Positions 54,572-63,756 of a stretch of 64,000 bases of DNA are shown piece after piece. The notes beneath the pieces were generated by a model. That model saw only the letters and a program-made list of their open reading frames with translations, was not told the origin of the DNA and did no database searches. The DNA comes from Carboxylicivirga longa (GTDB lineage: Bacteria > Bacteroidota > Bacteroidia > Bacteroidales > Marinilabiliaceae), in NCBI RefSeq assembly GCF_050589825.1, contig NZ_JBNGOZ010000003.1:248001-312000 (forward strand), read 5' to 3'. The translations under genes and the position numbers were made by a program. How positions within the stretch are numbered: the first letter of the stretch is position 1; every line of letters starts with the position of its first letter.

Positions 54572-54651
54572 GCGTACAATAAGTTTTAGGGAACGGTTCT
54601 GTTTCGGAAGATGCACATAAGAACCGTTCCCTAAATACTTAATTATAATGG
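54572..54651. repeat. Dispersed ~80-bp hairpin element, copy C
   Basis: The best-preserved copy, inverted relative to A and B. Arms TTTAGGGAACGGTTCT (54585-54600) and AGAACCGTTCCCTAAA (54620-54635) form a perfect 16-bp stem with a 19-nt loop. Flanks match the other copies when reverse-complemented. It lies between convergent genes, like copy A. Confidence 0.8.
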
Positions 54652-54729
54652 AGCTTTACATTTCAGAACTTACAACTTTGCGCACTTCGCGAAATTATTA
54701 GCGTGAAACTTACACCATCTTATTAGTTA

Positions 54730-55323
54730 TTACTTCTTATGTGTTTTACGCTTCTTTTTCTTTTTTTCCACCGAATAACCAAACTTACCGATCTTCTTAC
54801 CCACCTCAAAATAGTGCCCGTGTGAGTAGCAAATAGGCTTGGCCTTCTGCAGACTAAACGCGCCTGAATTAGCGTCGATATATCGCTCATCAGCCTTCAC
54901 ATTCACCACTTCGGCTATAAACATATCATGGGTGCCCAACTCCTTTATCTCAGTCACGCGGCACTCAATATTCAGGGGCGACTCCTCAATAATGGGCGCA
55001 CTCACCACCGAAGCCTTACCCGGTGTTAAGTGCATCTCCTCAAACTTATTATAACGACGCCCCGAACGCACACCACACCAGTCGGTAGCATACGACAAAT
55101 CCTTGGTGGTGAGGTTAATCACAAACTCACCGGTTTCCTTAAGTGTTTGATAAGAGTGCCTCCCCTTACGCACCGAAATGTAACATAAGGGCGGATCGGA
55201 ACAGATCGTGCCGGTCCAGGCAATGGTGATAATATTATAATTCTCAGGGGTATTACCCACTGTTACCATCACGGCCGGTAGTGGATAAATCATATTTCCG
55301 GGTTTCCAGTCTTGCTTTGCCAT
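54730..55323 (-). CDS. Flavin reductase family protein with Lys-rich tail
   Basis: A 197-residue flavoprotein of the flavoredoxin/flavin-reductase-like group that binds FMN. It starts MAKQDWKPGNMIYPLPAVM, and the FMN-binding core includes AWTGTICSDPPLCYISVRKG and FVINLTTKDL. I start it at 55323; a -7 box (CAAAGATA on the plus strand, 55341-55348) overlaps the longer reading frame. The C-terminus is a very basic tail, EKKKKKRKTHKK, unusual for the family. Function as a flavin reductase or FMN electron carrier is inferred. Confidence 0.83.
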   Translation of the reverse strand: MAKQDWKPGNMIYPLPAVMVTVGNTPENYNIITIAWTGTICSDPPLCYISVRKGRHSYQTLKETGEFVINLTTKDLSYATDWCGVRSGRRYNKFEEMHLTPGKASVVSAPIIEESPLNIECRVTEIKELGTHDMFIAEVVNVKADERYIDANSGAFSLQKAKPICYSHGHYFEVGKKIGKFGYSVEKKKKKRKTHKK

Positions 55324-55340
55324 ACTTTCAATATTTTTAA

Positions 55341-55348
55341 CAAAGATA
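55341..55348 (-). promoter_or_regulatory. -7 promoter box of the flavin reductase gene
   Basis: TATCTTTG on the minus strand fits TAnnTTTG, 17 bp before the ATG at 55323. No TTTG lies at the ideal 19-bp spacing. Confidence 0.45.
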
Positions 55349-55532
55349 CATTTAGCCACGCCAAAGGCTTTGATGATTACAAAAAATTAACATGTCGGAA
55401 GATTAGTGTCAATAATAATTAATGTTTTTAATGGAATATTTACACTCTTTGGTCTAAGAAATACTCTCCTTGGTCATAATCACTTCAGGATAACATAAAG
55501 TCACCTATTGATTTCATTATATTTGTAACACT

Positions 55533-55600
55533 TTCCTGACAGGTTGTTTTCCCCTTGCCCCGTTCTCACACTCTTTCCGGATGAACGGGGCATTTTTTTT
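55533..55600 (+). ncRNA. Candidate small RNA of about 65-70 nt
   Basis: A strong rho-independent terminator, TGCCCCGTTC (55556-55565) with GAACGGGGCA (55583-55592) and then eight T residues, stands on the plus strand with no plus-strand gene for more than 1 kb upstream. TATATTTG at 55519-55526 fits the -7 consensus and would start a transcript near 55533. The 5' limit is estimated. It could instead be an attenuator in the leader of the efflux operon. Confidence 0.45.
55556..55600 (+). terminator. Orphan rho-independent terminator
   Basis: Ten-bp perfect stem, 17-nt loop and an uninterrupted T8 tract. It does not follow any plus-strand gene. Confidence 0.8.
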
Positions 55601-55780
55601 ATTCCCTTAGCATTAGCATTTATAGTTTATTATTTAAACAATAAATCCCCCCACATGTTGTTAAAAGGTCTTTATCAAATCGATAAATAGTGTTATAAAA
55701 GCTTAAAATTCCATACATTTATTTAATCAAACAAAACAGTAATGCTTTAAAACAATTCTTGGACTAAACATACCTATACG

Positions 55781-56923
55781 ATGAGAAACTACATTACAGT
55801 ACTTGTGGTGCTAAGCATTGTGGCCGGCTGCAATAACAAGTCGACGCAAATGACTCCCCCACAGATACCCGTTTACACGGCAAAAAATGAAACCGTTCAA
55901 TTGACAAAAGATTTTGTGGGACAGACATACGGGCTTTTTGACATTTCAGTGCGCGCCCGCGTAGATGGTTATCTTGAAGGCATCCATTTTACCGAAGGCG
56001 GCCGCGTAGAAAAAGGACAATTGCTCTATTCCATTGACCCCGCTCCCTTGGATGCACGCGTGGCCGAAGCATTAAGCATGGTGGCACAGGCTAAGACTAA
56101 CCTCGTAAAGGCTCAGAGCGACTACGACCGTTACAAGCCGCTGGCCGAAACCAATGCCGTGAGTCAAAGCGACTATGATGCTGCCGTAGCCGGACTAGGT
56201 GCTGCCAAAGCCTCACTAGAGGCCGCAAATGCCTCGTTGGAATTTGCACGCATACAACGCAGTTACACCAAAATACATGCGCATACCGACGGCATCATTG
56301 GCCGCTCAGAAGCCAAGGTGGGCGACTACGTGGGACGCGAACCCAACCCCGTGGTACTTAACACCGTATCGCGGCTCGACACCATCCGGGTGCAGTTTCA
56401 CCTTACAGAATTGCAATACCTGGAAATTGTTCAATACGAAAATGCACAACGCACTGTTAAAAACCCACGCCGCAATAAAAAGGCCGATGTCATCCTTTTC
56501 TTTGCGGATGGCAGCCGGCACAGCGAGCTGGGCAAGGTAGATTTTGTGGACCGTAATATAGACCCCACAACCGGTACCCTGCTGGTGCAGGCCTCTTTTG
56601 CCAACCCGGGTGAGATCATTCGACCCGGACAGTTTGCACGCCTGCGCATAGGCCTGGCCGATGCTGCCGAACGTCTTCTGATACCTGTGAGGTGTTTGCA
56701 GGAAGTGCAAGGTGAATACAACGTATTTGTGGTGGGTAGCGACAACAAGGTAGAATACCGGGCCGTTAAGGTAGGTCCCACCTTACAGGATATGGTCATT
56801 ATTAAAGAAGGCTTACAGGCCAACGAACGCATCGTACTGGAAGGCATCAATCAGCTGCGATCAGGCATGCCCGTAGTGCCCCTGGAAAAAGAGTTTAAAT
56901 CGGTACGCACTAATCAAGACTAA
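55781..56923 (+). CDS. RND efflux periplasmic adaptor (membrane fusion protein)
   Basis: AcrA/MexA-type adaptor linking the inner-membrane pump to the outer-membrane channel. The 380-residue lipoprotein has lipobox VAGC (Cys17). Layout is standard: barrel-sandwich half VDGYLEGIHFTEGGRVEKGQ, a coiled-coil hairpin (about residues 95-150), then KIHAHTDGIIGRSEAKVGDY, beta-barrel and membrane-proximal domains. It is the first gene of a tight three-gene operon; the pump starts 2 bp after its stop. Substrate range is unknown; drugs, bile-like compounds or solvents are typical for HAE1 pumps. Confidence 0.93.
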   Translation: MRNYITVLVVLSIVAGCNNKSTQMTPPQIPVYTAKNETVQLTKDFVGQTYGLFDISVRARVDGYLEGIHFTEGGRVEKGQLLYSIDPAPLDARVAEALSMVAQAKTNLVKAQSDYDRYKPLAETNAVSQSDYDAAVAGLGAAKASLEAANASLEFARIQRSYTKIHAHTDGIIGRSEAKVGDYVGREPNPVVLNTVSRLDTIRVQFHLTELQYLEIVQYENAQRTVKNPRRNKKADVILFFADGSRHSELGKVDFVDRNIDPTTGTLLVQASFANPGEIIRPGQFARLRIGLADAAERLLIPVRCLQEVQGEYNVFVVGSDNKVEYRAVKVGPTLQDMVIIKEGLQANERIVLEGINQLRSGMPVVPLEKEFKSVRTNQD

Positions 56924-56925
56924 TT

Positions 56926-59900
56926 ATGGGAAGTTTTTTTGTTAAGAGGCCCATTGTGGCCATGGTGATTGCCATTATTATTCTTATCGTAGGCGGCTTG
57001 TCAGCCTTGCAGCTTCCCATGGAACAGTTCCCGGACATTACACCGCCCATGGTGCAGGTAAGAGCGAACTACACTGGCGCCAACGCACTCAACGTAGAAC
57101 AGTCGGTGGCGACCCCTCTGGAGCAACAGCTCAATGGTGTGGAGAACATGATTTATATGAAATCGACCAACGCCAACGATGGCAGTATGGCCATTAACAT
57201 CTCCTTTGAGGTGGGCACCGACCCCGATATGAATACTGTGTTTGCCCAAAACAGGGCATCGGCAGCCACCGCCAAGCTGCCCGAAGAGGTAAAGCGTTTG
57301 GGGGTAACCACCCAAAAAAGTATGAGCAGTATTGTGATGGCCCTGGCCGTTTACAGCGATGGACGCTACAATCAAGAGTTTCTGGGCAATTATTCCATCA
57401 TTAACATACAGGATATTCTGGCCCGCACAAAAGGGGTGGGACGCGTACAGGTGATGGGCGCCAGCGACTACTCCATGCGCATCTGGATTAAGCCTGACCG
57501 ACTGTCGCAACTCAACCTGACAGTACCCGAGATAACGGCAGCCATACGCGAACAGAACATCATTGTTCCGGGAGGTAAATTCGGTGCCGAGCCGGCACCT
57601 CCGGGTACCGAGCTAACTTATACCGTTACCCTGCCCGATCGCCTGGTTACTGAAGATCAGTTTGGTGAGGTAGCCATACGCACCAATAAAGACGGTAGTC
57701 AGGTAAAACTTAAGGACGTAGCCACCATAGAACTGGGAACCGAAAACTATAATACCGATGCCCGTTTTAAAGGAAAGCCCTGTGCACTGATTACCATCTA
57801 TCAATCGCCCGGCACCAATGCGGTGGCCATGGGCGAAGAAATTATCGCTACCATGGACGAGTTGGCGCTGTCTTTCCCCGAGGGCGTTACCTACGACGTG
57901 GCACTGGATGCCACAGCCCCCATCACAGCAGGCCTTAAGGAGGTGGGCATCACATTAATAGTAGCCCTTATCCTTGTAATTTTGGTGGTCTTCCTGTTTA
58001 TTCAGGACTGGCGCGCCACCCTCATCCCCACCATTGCCATCCCCGTATCTCTTATCGGGGCCTTTGCAATCTTTCCGCTACTGGGCTTCACCATCAATAC
58101 ATTATCTTTATTAGGACTGGTGCTTGCTATTGGTATTGTGGTGGATGATGCCATTGTGGTAGTAGAAGCCGTGCAGGTAAATATTGAGAAAGGAATGGGC
58201 AGGCGCGAAGCCACCATTGCTGCCATGAAGGAGGTAACCGCTCCGGTTATTGCCACTACCTTGGTGCTTATCGCCGTATTTATCCCGGTGGCCTCCATGG
58301 GGGGCATAACTGGTCGTCTTTATCAGCAATTCGCCATCACAGTAGTGGTATCTGTCTGTTTCTCATCAATTAACGCACTCACCCTGTCACCAGCACTGGC
58401 TTCTATCCTCTTACGCAAGCCTGAGCTGCCTGGCGGACCTTTGGGGCGTCTGTTTGGTGGATTCAATAAAATATTCGACCGCAGCTCGGTAAATTATATG
58501 AAAGTAACCAACCTGGTGGCGCGCAAGATAACGCGCAGCATGCTGTTTATTGGTGCTACCGTATTACTCATTCTCGTTGTGGCTCGTTTTGTACCCGGTG
58601 GTTTTATTCCTGAGGAGGACCAGGGCTATGTATTTGTGAACATACAGCTGCCCGATGCCGCCTCGCTGCAACGTACGCGGGCAGTAATGGATCAGGTGCA
58701 GTCACTGGTGGGCGCAGTGGAAGAAGCCGAGAGTGTATCAGGTGCCTCTGGCTTTAACTTGCTATCAGGCAGTATGGCCACCAATGCAGGGGTGGTCTTT
58801 ATCACCCTTACAAACTGGAGCGAAAGAAACACGACCGCCAATGAGGTAGCCCGTAAACTCAACTACATATTCTACCAGAACATTAAAGAAGCTCAGGTAT
58901 TTGCCTTTGGACCACCGGCCATTCCCGGTTTGGGAAGCGGATCGGGCTTTTCCCTTATGCTACAGGATAAACAGGGCAATACACCGCAGTATCTGGCCGA
59001 GCAGGCGCAGGCTTTTATTGCAGCCGCTCAGCAACGACCCGAGATTGCCAATATATTCACCACCTATCGGGCCAACGTACCCCAGCGGCGCCTTAATATC
59101 AACCGCGATAAAGCCTTGAAAGCCGGTGTGCAGCTCAGCGACCTGTATACTACCATCAGTGCATTTCTGGGGGGTGCCTACATCAATGATTTCAACCGCT
59201 TTGGCCGCCTCTACAAGGCCTATTTGCAGGCGGCACCAGAATTCAGGCAAAATGGTGAGCAACTGGATATGTTCTTTGTAAAAAACAAAGACGGCGAGAG
59301 CCTGCCCCTCTCCTCGCTGGTAACAGTGGAGCAAAGCTATGGTGCCGACTTCACCAACCGTTTTAATTTATACCGGTCCGTAGGGCTCACCGGATCTCCC
59401 GCCGAAGGTTATTCATCGGCACAGGCACTGAACGCGCTGGAAGAGGTGGCGCAAGAGGTACTACCTCCGGGCATGGGATACGAATGGGCCGATATGTCAT
59501 ATCAGGAGAAAAAAGCCAGTGGATCGGGCAATGTGGTGTTTATCTTTGCCCTTATCTTTGTATTTCTCATCCTGGCCGCACAATACGAGAGCTGGTCGCT
59601 GCCCTTCAGTATTTTGCTGGGCACACCCTTTGCCGTGCTGGGAGCCATGTTATTTGTATTGCTGGCACGCTTATTCAGCCCAAGCTTTGAAAACAATGTG
59701 TTTATGCAAATATCGTTGGTGATGCTCATTGCCATGGCTGCCAAAAATGCCATTCTGATTGTGGAATTTGCCAAGATTAAATTTGACGAAGGCATGAGCC
59801 TGTTCGATGCCGCCATTGAATCGGCTCGACTACGTTTCCGCCCCATTCTGATGACAGCTTTCTCTTTTATACTGGGTGTATTGCCGTTGGTAGTCGCCTC

Positions 59901-60072
59901 AGGGGCTGGTGCCGAAGCACGCAAAGTGATGGGGGTAGCGCTGCTGGGCGGCATGACCGTTGCTACCTTGCTGGGCGTTGTAATGTACCCCATGTTATTC
60001 GTATTTATAGGCAAACTGGCTAAATACGAGGAGAAAAGAGCCATGGCAAATCAAAAGAAAGAAGAAGCATGA
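56926..60072 (+). CDS. RND multidrug efflux permease (HAE1/AcrB type)
   Basis: Proton-driven inner-membrane trimeric pump of 1048 residues, the normal AcrB size. Twelve membrane helices are evident. The proton-relay residues are present: the Asp-Asp pair in GIVVDDAIVVVEAV (helix 4) and Lys in MAAKNAILIVEFAK (helix 10). The N-terminus FVKRPIVAMVIAIIILIVGG and FPDITPPMVQV are typical. Two large periplasmic loops are complete. It lies between adaptor and outer-membrane gene; its last codons overlap the next start by 4 bp (ATGA). Confidence 0.96.
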   Translation: MGSFFVKRPIVAMVIAIIILIVGGLSALQLPMEQFPDITPPMVQVRANYTGANALNVEQSVATPLEQQLNGVENMIYMKSTNANDGSMAINISFEVGTDPDMNTVFAQNRASAATAKLPEEVKRLGVTTQKSMSSIVMALAVYSDGRYNQEFLGNYSIINIQDILARTKGVGRVQVMGASDYSMRIWIKPDRLSQLNLTVPEITAAIREQNIIVPGGKFGAEPAPPGTELTYTVTLPDRLVTEDQFGEVAIRTNKDGSQVKLKDVATIELGTENYNTDARFKGKPCALITIYQSPGTNAVAMGEEIIATMDELALSFPEGVTYDVALDATAPITAGLKEVGITLIVALILVILVVFLFIQDWRATLIPTIAIPVSLIGAFAIFPLLGFTINTLSLLGLVLAIGIVVDDAIVVVEAVQVNIEKGMGRREATIAAMKEVTAPVIATTLVLIAVFIPVASMGGITGRLYQQFAITVVVSVCFSSINALTLSPALASILLRKPELPGGPLGRLFGGFNKIFDRSSVNYMKVTNLVARKITRSMLFIGATVLLILVVARFVPGGFIPEEDQGYVFVNIQLPDAASLQRTRAVMDQVQSLVGAVEEAESVSGASGFNLLSGSMATNAGVVFITLTNWSERNTTANEVARKLNYIFYQNIKEAQVFAFGPPAIPGLGSGSGFSLMLQDKQGNTPQYLAEQAQAFIAAAQQRPEIANIFTTYRANVPQRRLNINRDKALKAGVQLSDLYTTISAFLGGAYINDFNRFGRLYKAYLQAAPEFRQNGEQLDMFFVKNKDGESLPLSSLVTVEQSYGADFTNRFNLYRSVGLTGSPAEGYSSAQALNALEEVAQEVLPPGMGYEWADMSYQEKKASGSGNVVFIFALIFVFLILAAQYESWSLPFSILLGTPFAVLGAMLFVLLARLFSPSFENNVFMQISLVMLIAMAAKNAILIVEFAKIKFDEGMSLFDAAIESARLRFRPILMTAFSFILGVLPLVVASGAGAEARKVMGVALLGGMTVATLLGVVMYPMLFVFIGKLAKYEEKRAMANQKKEEA

Positions 60073-61442
60073 AAATACTAAAATATACCTTATTGATATT
60101 ACTCTTTACACTGCTATGGAGCAGTTGTAAGGTGGGCAAAAAATATACACGCCCGGCAATAGAAGCGCCCCAGAGTTTCCTGCAGGCCGATGGCGATACC
60201 AGTTATAATGCGACCCTCAGGTGGTGGGATCTGTTTGACGATCCCGTGCTCGATACCTTGATAAATAAAGCCCTGCGCAATAACAAGAACCTGCTGGCCA
60301 CCGCCCAAAATGTTGAGGCAGCGCGCCTGCAAATGGCTATTCAAAAAGCCGACTTATGGCCCCAGTTCAACTACTCAGGTGGTGCCGCACGGGGTAACTA
60401 TCAGGGCGTGAAGATGCCGGAGACCAGCAACGCCTTTAACATTGTTGGTCAGGCCAGCTGGGAGATTGACTTTTGGGGCAAGCTGCGACGCATGAATGAG
60501 GCCGCCAAGGCACAGTACCTGGCATCGGAATATGGGCTTCAGGCATTGCGTTTGTCGCTCATTAGCACGGTGGCCGCCACCTATTTCCAGGTGATGGAAT
60601 TCAGGGAGCGTACGCACATTGCTGAGCGCACCTACACCATACGCGACAGTTCTTATCTGCTTTTAAAGCAACGCTTTGAGGCCGGCATCATTCCGGCCAT
60701 TGACCTTAACCATGCCCAAATACAAAGAGCCATTGCAGCCACTGCCATTCCCCTTTATAAGCGCAATGCCGCACAATCGGAAAACCTGCTGAGCCGCCTG
60801 ATTGGTGAAGCGCCGCAGCTGCATCGTTTTGAAAATAAAATAAACCACTATGGCCAGGTACCCAATATACCGCCGGGTCTGCCGGCCGACTTGCTCAACC
60901 GGCGACCCGATATACTCATGGCCGAACAACAACTGGTAGCACAGAATGCTATGGTGGGGGTGGCACAGGCTGCGCGACTGCCCAATATCAGCCTCACAGG
61001 CATGCTGGGGCTAGCCAGCGACGACCTGAGCACCATGACCTCGGGCGACCCAGCCTGGAACATCGGTGGTAGCCTGCTGGGACCCATTTTCAACTGGGGC
61101 AAAAACAGCAAACGTGTGAAAGCAGAGCGAGCCCGCACGCAAGCCGCTATTCATCAATACGAGGGTACGGTGATTAATGCTTTTAACGAGGTGGAAGATG
61201 CCCTGATTAGCATTAAGACACTGAAAGAGGAAGAAGCTGCCATTAAGGAACATTTGGAGGCCGCTACCGAGGCGGCTAACCTATCGGGTGATCGCTACGA
61301 CAAGGGGATTGCCAGTTATATTGAGTTCCTGGAGAGTCAGCGGCAGGCCTTTGATGCACAAATGCTACAGACGGGTAATAAGCAAGACCTGCTGGAAGCC
61401 TATATACGCTTGTACGAAGCGCTGGGCGGCGGCTGGGAATAA
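60069..61442 (+). CDS. TolC-like outer-membrane efflux lipoprotein (NodT/OprM family)
   Basis: Outer-membrane channel of the efflux system, 457 residues. Lipobox WSSC (Cys20) precedes KVGKKYTRPAIEAPQSF, the usual start of NodT-type proteins. Two repeated helical halves contain WWDLFDDPVLDTLI, WEIDFWGKLRRMNEAAKAQ, LLNRRPDILMAEQQL and YDKGIASYIEFLESQRQAF. It overlaps the pump gene by 4 bp, so all three parts are translated from one mRNA. A strong terminator follows. Confidence 0.94.
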   Translation: MKILKYTLLILLFTLLWSSCKVGKKYTRPAIEAPQSFLQADGDTSYNATLRWWDLFDDPVLDTLINKALRNNKNLLATAQNVEAARLQMAIQKADLWPQFNYSGGAARGNYQGVKMPETSNAFNIVGQASWEIDFWGKLRRMNEAAKAQYLASEYGLQALRLSLISTVAATYFQVMEFRERTHIAERTYTIRDSSYLLLKQRFEAGIIPAIDLNHAQIQRAIAATAIPLYKRNAAQSENLLSRLIGEAPQLHRFENKINHYGQVPNIPPGLPADLLNRRPDILMAEQQLVAQNAMVGVAQAARLPNISLTGMLGLASDDLSTMTSGDPAWNIGGSLLGPIFNWGKNSKRVKAERARTQAAIHQYEGTVINAFNEVEDALISIKTLKEEEAAIKEHLEAATEAANLSGDRYDKGIASYIEFLESQRQAFDAQMLQTGNKQDLLEAYIRLYEALGGGWE

Positions 61443-61457
61443 GCGCACAAACGTATA

Positions 61458-61530
61458 AAAAACGAGCTTGTCCAAAATAAAGTTTCACGCTAAGAACGCT
61501 AGTAATGTTATTGGGCAAGCTCGTTTTTTG
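61458..61530. terminator. Bidirectional terminator between efflux operon and otsAB
   Basis: AAAAAACGAGCTTG (61458-61471) pairs perfectly with CAAGCTCGTTTTTT (61517-61530), a 14-bp stem with A and T runs on both sides and a long loop of about 45 nt. The convergent efflux and otsAB genes end on either side. Confidence 0.8.
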
Positions 61531-61548
61531 TATTATCATTTGGCTACG

Positions 61549-63756
61549 TTAGTCACCCAACTCCGTCAAAAACTTACGCACGGCACTCACCGACTCCAGT
61601 TTATACCGGGCACTCGTATTCTGAATGCCCACCTTAACGGTAATTGCCTCACCCGGCAATTCCCTAAACATATACTCATCGGTCCAGTCATCGCCCATGG
61701 CCATTAAAAAGTCGTACGCCCCATTATTGATGAACTGATTGGCAGCTATTCCCTTGTTGATGCCGCCACTTTTCACCTCAATCACTTTACTGCCCTCCAT
61801 AATTTCCAAATTCAGGTTGCCCACCAGGTGCAGCAACTCATCCTTCAGCTCATTGGCACGTATTACGCTCTGCTCAGGCTCTGCTTTACGATAATGCCAC
61901 ACCAGCGAGTAGTTCTTTTCCTCGATAAAAGAACCGGGTGTACGATCCACAAAACGCTCCAGCACAGGGCGTATCACTGGCATCCAATCATTATTAACGG
62001 TGGTAAGAGTCTGCCATTCTTCGCCATGCTTGCGCAACCATACGCCGTGCTCGCAAATCAGATTAATAGGCACCTCGGCAAACCATTTCTCAAGGGTAGC
62101 ACGGTCGCGTCCGCTGATGATGGTCACTGTATTCTTTTCGTCGGCAATCAAACGATTCAGTAGCTTATACAATTCAGCGTTAGGGGTAGCTTCCTGCGGA
62201 TTTTTATGAAAAGACGTTAAGGTACCATCATAATCAAGGAAGATAGCACGTTTCTTAGATGAAAGATATTTCTTATTGAGGGCGTTAAATACATTAGCAT
62301 TGATTTTCTTCGCCAAAAACTCTTTCTGTATACGTTTCACTTTTTCCAGGGCATCTACAAACTCGCCGGCCCATTTAAATACCGAGTAACGCTTGATACG
62401 CTCCTGCAAAAGCCCCATACGTTCCCGCTGCTCGTCCAACGGCATGGTCAAGGCCCGGTTTAGGGCATCAGCTATTTCATCCTCGTTAATGGGGTTGATG
62501 GTAATGGCCTCACCCATCTCTTTAGATACGCCTGCCATCTCACTCAATACGATCACACCGGTTTGATTACCGCGCGAGGCAACATACTCTTTGGCTACCA
62601 GGTTCATACCGTCGCGCAGGGGCGTAATCAGTGCCACATCCGACATATTGTATAGCTCCACCAGGTTTTCAAAGGGAAGGGCTCGATAGAAATACCAAAC
62701 AGGCGTGTAATTTACATTACCGTAGGTGCCGTTGATGTTCCCCACCAATTCGTCCACCTCTTTTTTCAGCATCATATATTCCTCCACATGGCCACGGCTG
62801 GGCACGGCCAGCATCACCAGGGTTACCTTACCATGAAAATTAGGATATTTTTCCAGAAACTTACGAAAGGCTTTCAGGCGCTGTGGTATACCCTTGGTAT
62901 AATCCAGACGGTCGATGGATAAGATAAGACGACGATCGGGCGAGCTCATAAAATACCGCTCCAGCTCCTGATGTAACTCTGAGCGTTCCTGAAAGGTTTT
63001 CTGATTGACCATGGCCGAAGTCTTATGAAACTTTTCGTAATCGATGCCCATGGGGAAGGAATCGGCCTTGATGATACGTTCATCGGCATGTATCTCATTA
63101 AACGCAATCTCATAGCCATAAAGGCGACGCACTGAACTCAAAAAGTGTCGTTCGTAATCGTAGATGTGGAAGCCCAGCAGGTCGGCGCCCAGCATACCTT
63201 CCAACAGCTCCATGCGCCAGGGCAGGATGCGAAACACCTCGTACGATGGAAAAGGAATATGCAGAAAGAAGCCCACCGTAACATTGGGTTTGATAGATTT
63301 AATCATACCGGGCACCAGCAGTAGCTGATAGTCGTGCACCCACACCGTATCGCCATCTTCGGCCACTTCAAGCACACGATCAGCAAAGCGCTGATTAACG
63401 CGTTTATAGGTCTCCCAGTTTTCGGGCGAATAATCAACATACTGGGTAAAGTAATGGAACAGGGGCCAGATGGTTTTATTACTAAAGCCCTCGTAATATT
63501 CCAGCACCTCCTGCTCGCTCAGGGGCACTGTAACACAGTTTTTTTCAGCCAGCTGCGCATCAATCTGGGCTGTTTCATTGTCCGACAATTCATCGTTATT
63601 TAAGCCCGACCAGCCAATCCACTTACCACCATAGCGGGTATAGATGGATTTCAGGCCTGTGGCCAGGCCACCCACACTCTCCACCAGGTCATATCCTTTT
63701 TCTTGTTTTGCTAAACTGTATGGCAAACGATTGGCCACAATATGAAGTTTTGACAT
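61549..63756 (-). CDS. Bifunctional trehalose-6-phosphate synthase/phosphatase
   Basis: One 735-residue chain carries both steps of trehalose synthesis from UDP-glucose and glucose-6-phosphate. Residues 1-480 are the OtsA-type GT20 glycosyltransferase, with IVANRLPYSL, VESVGGLATGL, VWVHDYQLLLVP, FLHIPFPSYEVFRILPWR and LRDGMNLVAKEYVASR. From about residue 500 comes an OtsB-type HAD phosphatase with nucleophile Asp508 in FLDYDGTLTSF and the acidic MGDDWTDEYMF motif. All key residues are present, so both halves should be active. Trehalose points to osmotic or desiccation tolerance. A fused OtsA-OtsB is common in Bacteroidota. It is a single-gene unit. Confidence 0.94.
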   Translation of the reverse strand: MSKLHIVANRLPYSLAKQEKGYDLVESVGGLATGLKSIYTRYGGKWIGWSGLNNDELSDNETAQIDAQLAEKNCVTVPLSEQEVLEYYEGFSNKTIWPLFHYFTQYVDYSPENWETYKRVNQRFADRVLEVAEDGDTVWVHDYQLLLVPGMIKSIKPNVTVGFFLHIPFPSYEVFRILPWRMELLEGMLGADLLGFHIYDYERHFLSSVRRLYGYEIAFNEIHADERIIKADSFPMGIDYEKFHKTSAMVNQKTFQERSELHQELERYFMSSPDRRLILSIDRLDYTKGIPQRLKAFRKFLEKYPNFHGKVTLVMLAVPSRGHVEEYMMLKKEVDELVGNINGTYGNVNYTPVWYFYRALPFENLVELYNMSDVALITPLRDGMNLVAKEYVASRGNQTGVIVLSEMAGVSKEMGEAITINPINEDEIADALNRALTMPLDEQRERMGLLQERIKRYSVFKWAGEFVDALEKVKRIQKEFLAKKINANVFNALNKKYLSSKKRAIFLDYDGTLTSFHKNPQEATPNAELYKLLNRLIADEKNTVTIISGRDRATLEKWFAEVPINLICEHGVWLRKHGEEWQTLTTVNNDWMPVIRPVLERFVDRTPGSFIEEKNYSLVWHYRKAEPEQSVIRANELKDELLHLVGNLNLEIMEGSKVIEVKSGGINKGIAANQFINNGAYDFLMAMGDDWTDEYMFRELPGEAITVKVGIQNTSARYKLESVSAVRKFLTELGD

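Larger units (their letters stand above)
55324..55780. other. 457-bp divergent intergenic region
   Basis: Between the flavin reductase and RND efflux genes. It holds the flavin-reductase -7 box, a plus-strand TATATTTG box near 55519 and an orphan terminator ending at 55600 (candidate small RNA), then 180 bp of AT-rich sequence before the efflux operon in which I see no clear promoter. Confidence 0.5.
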
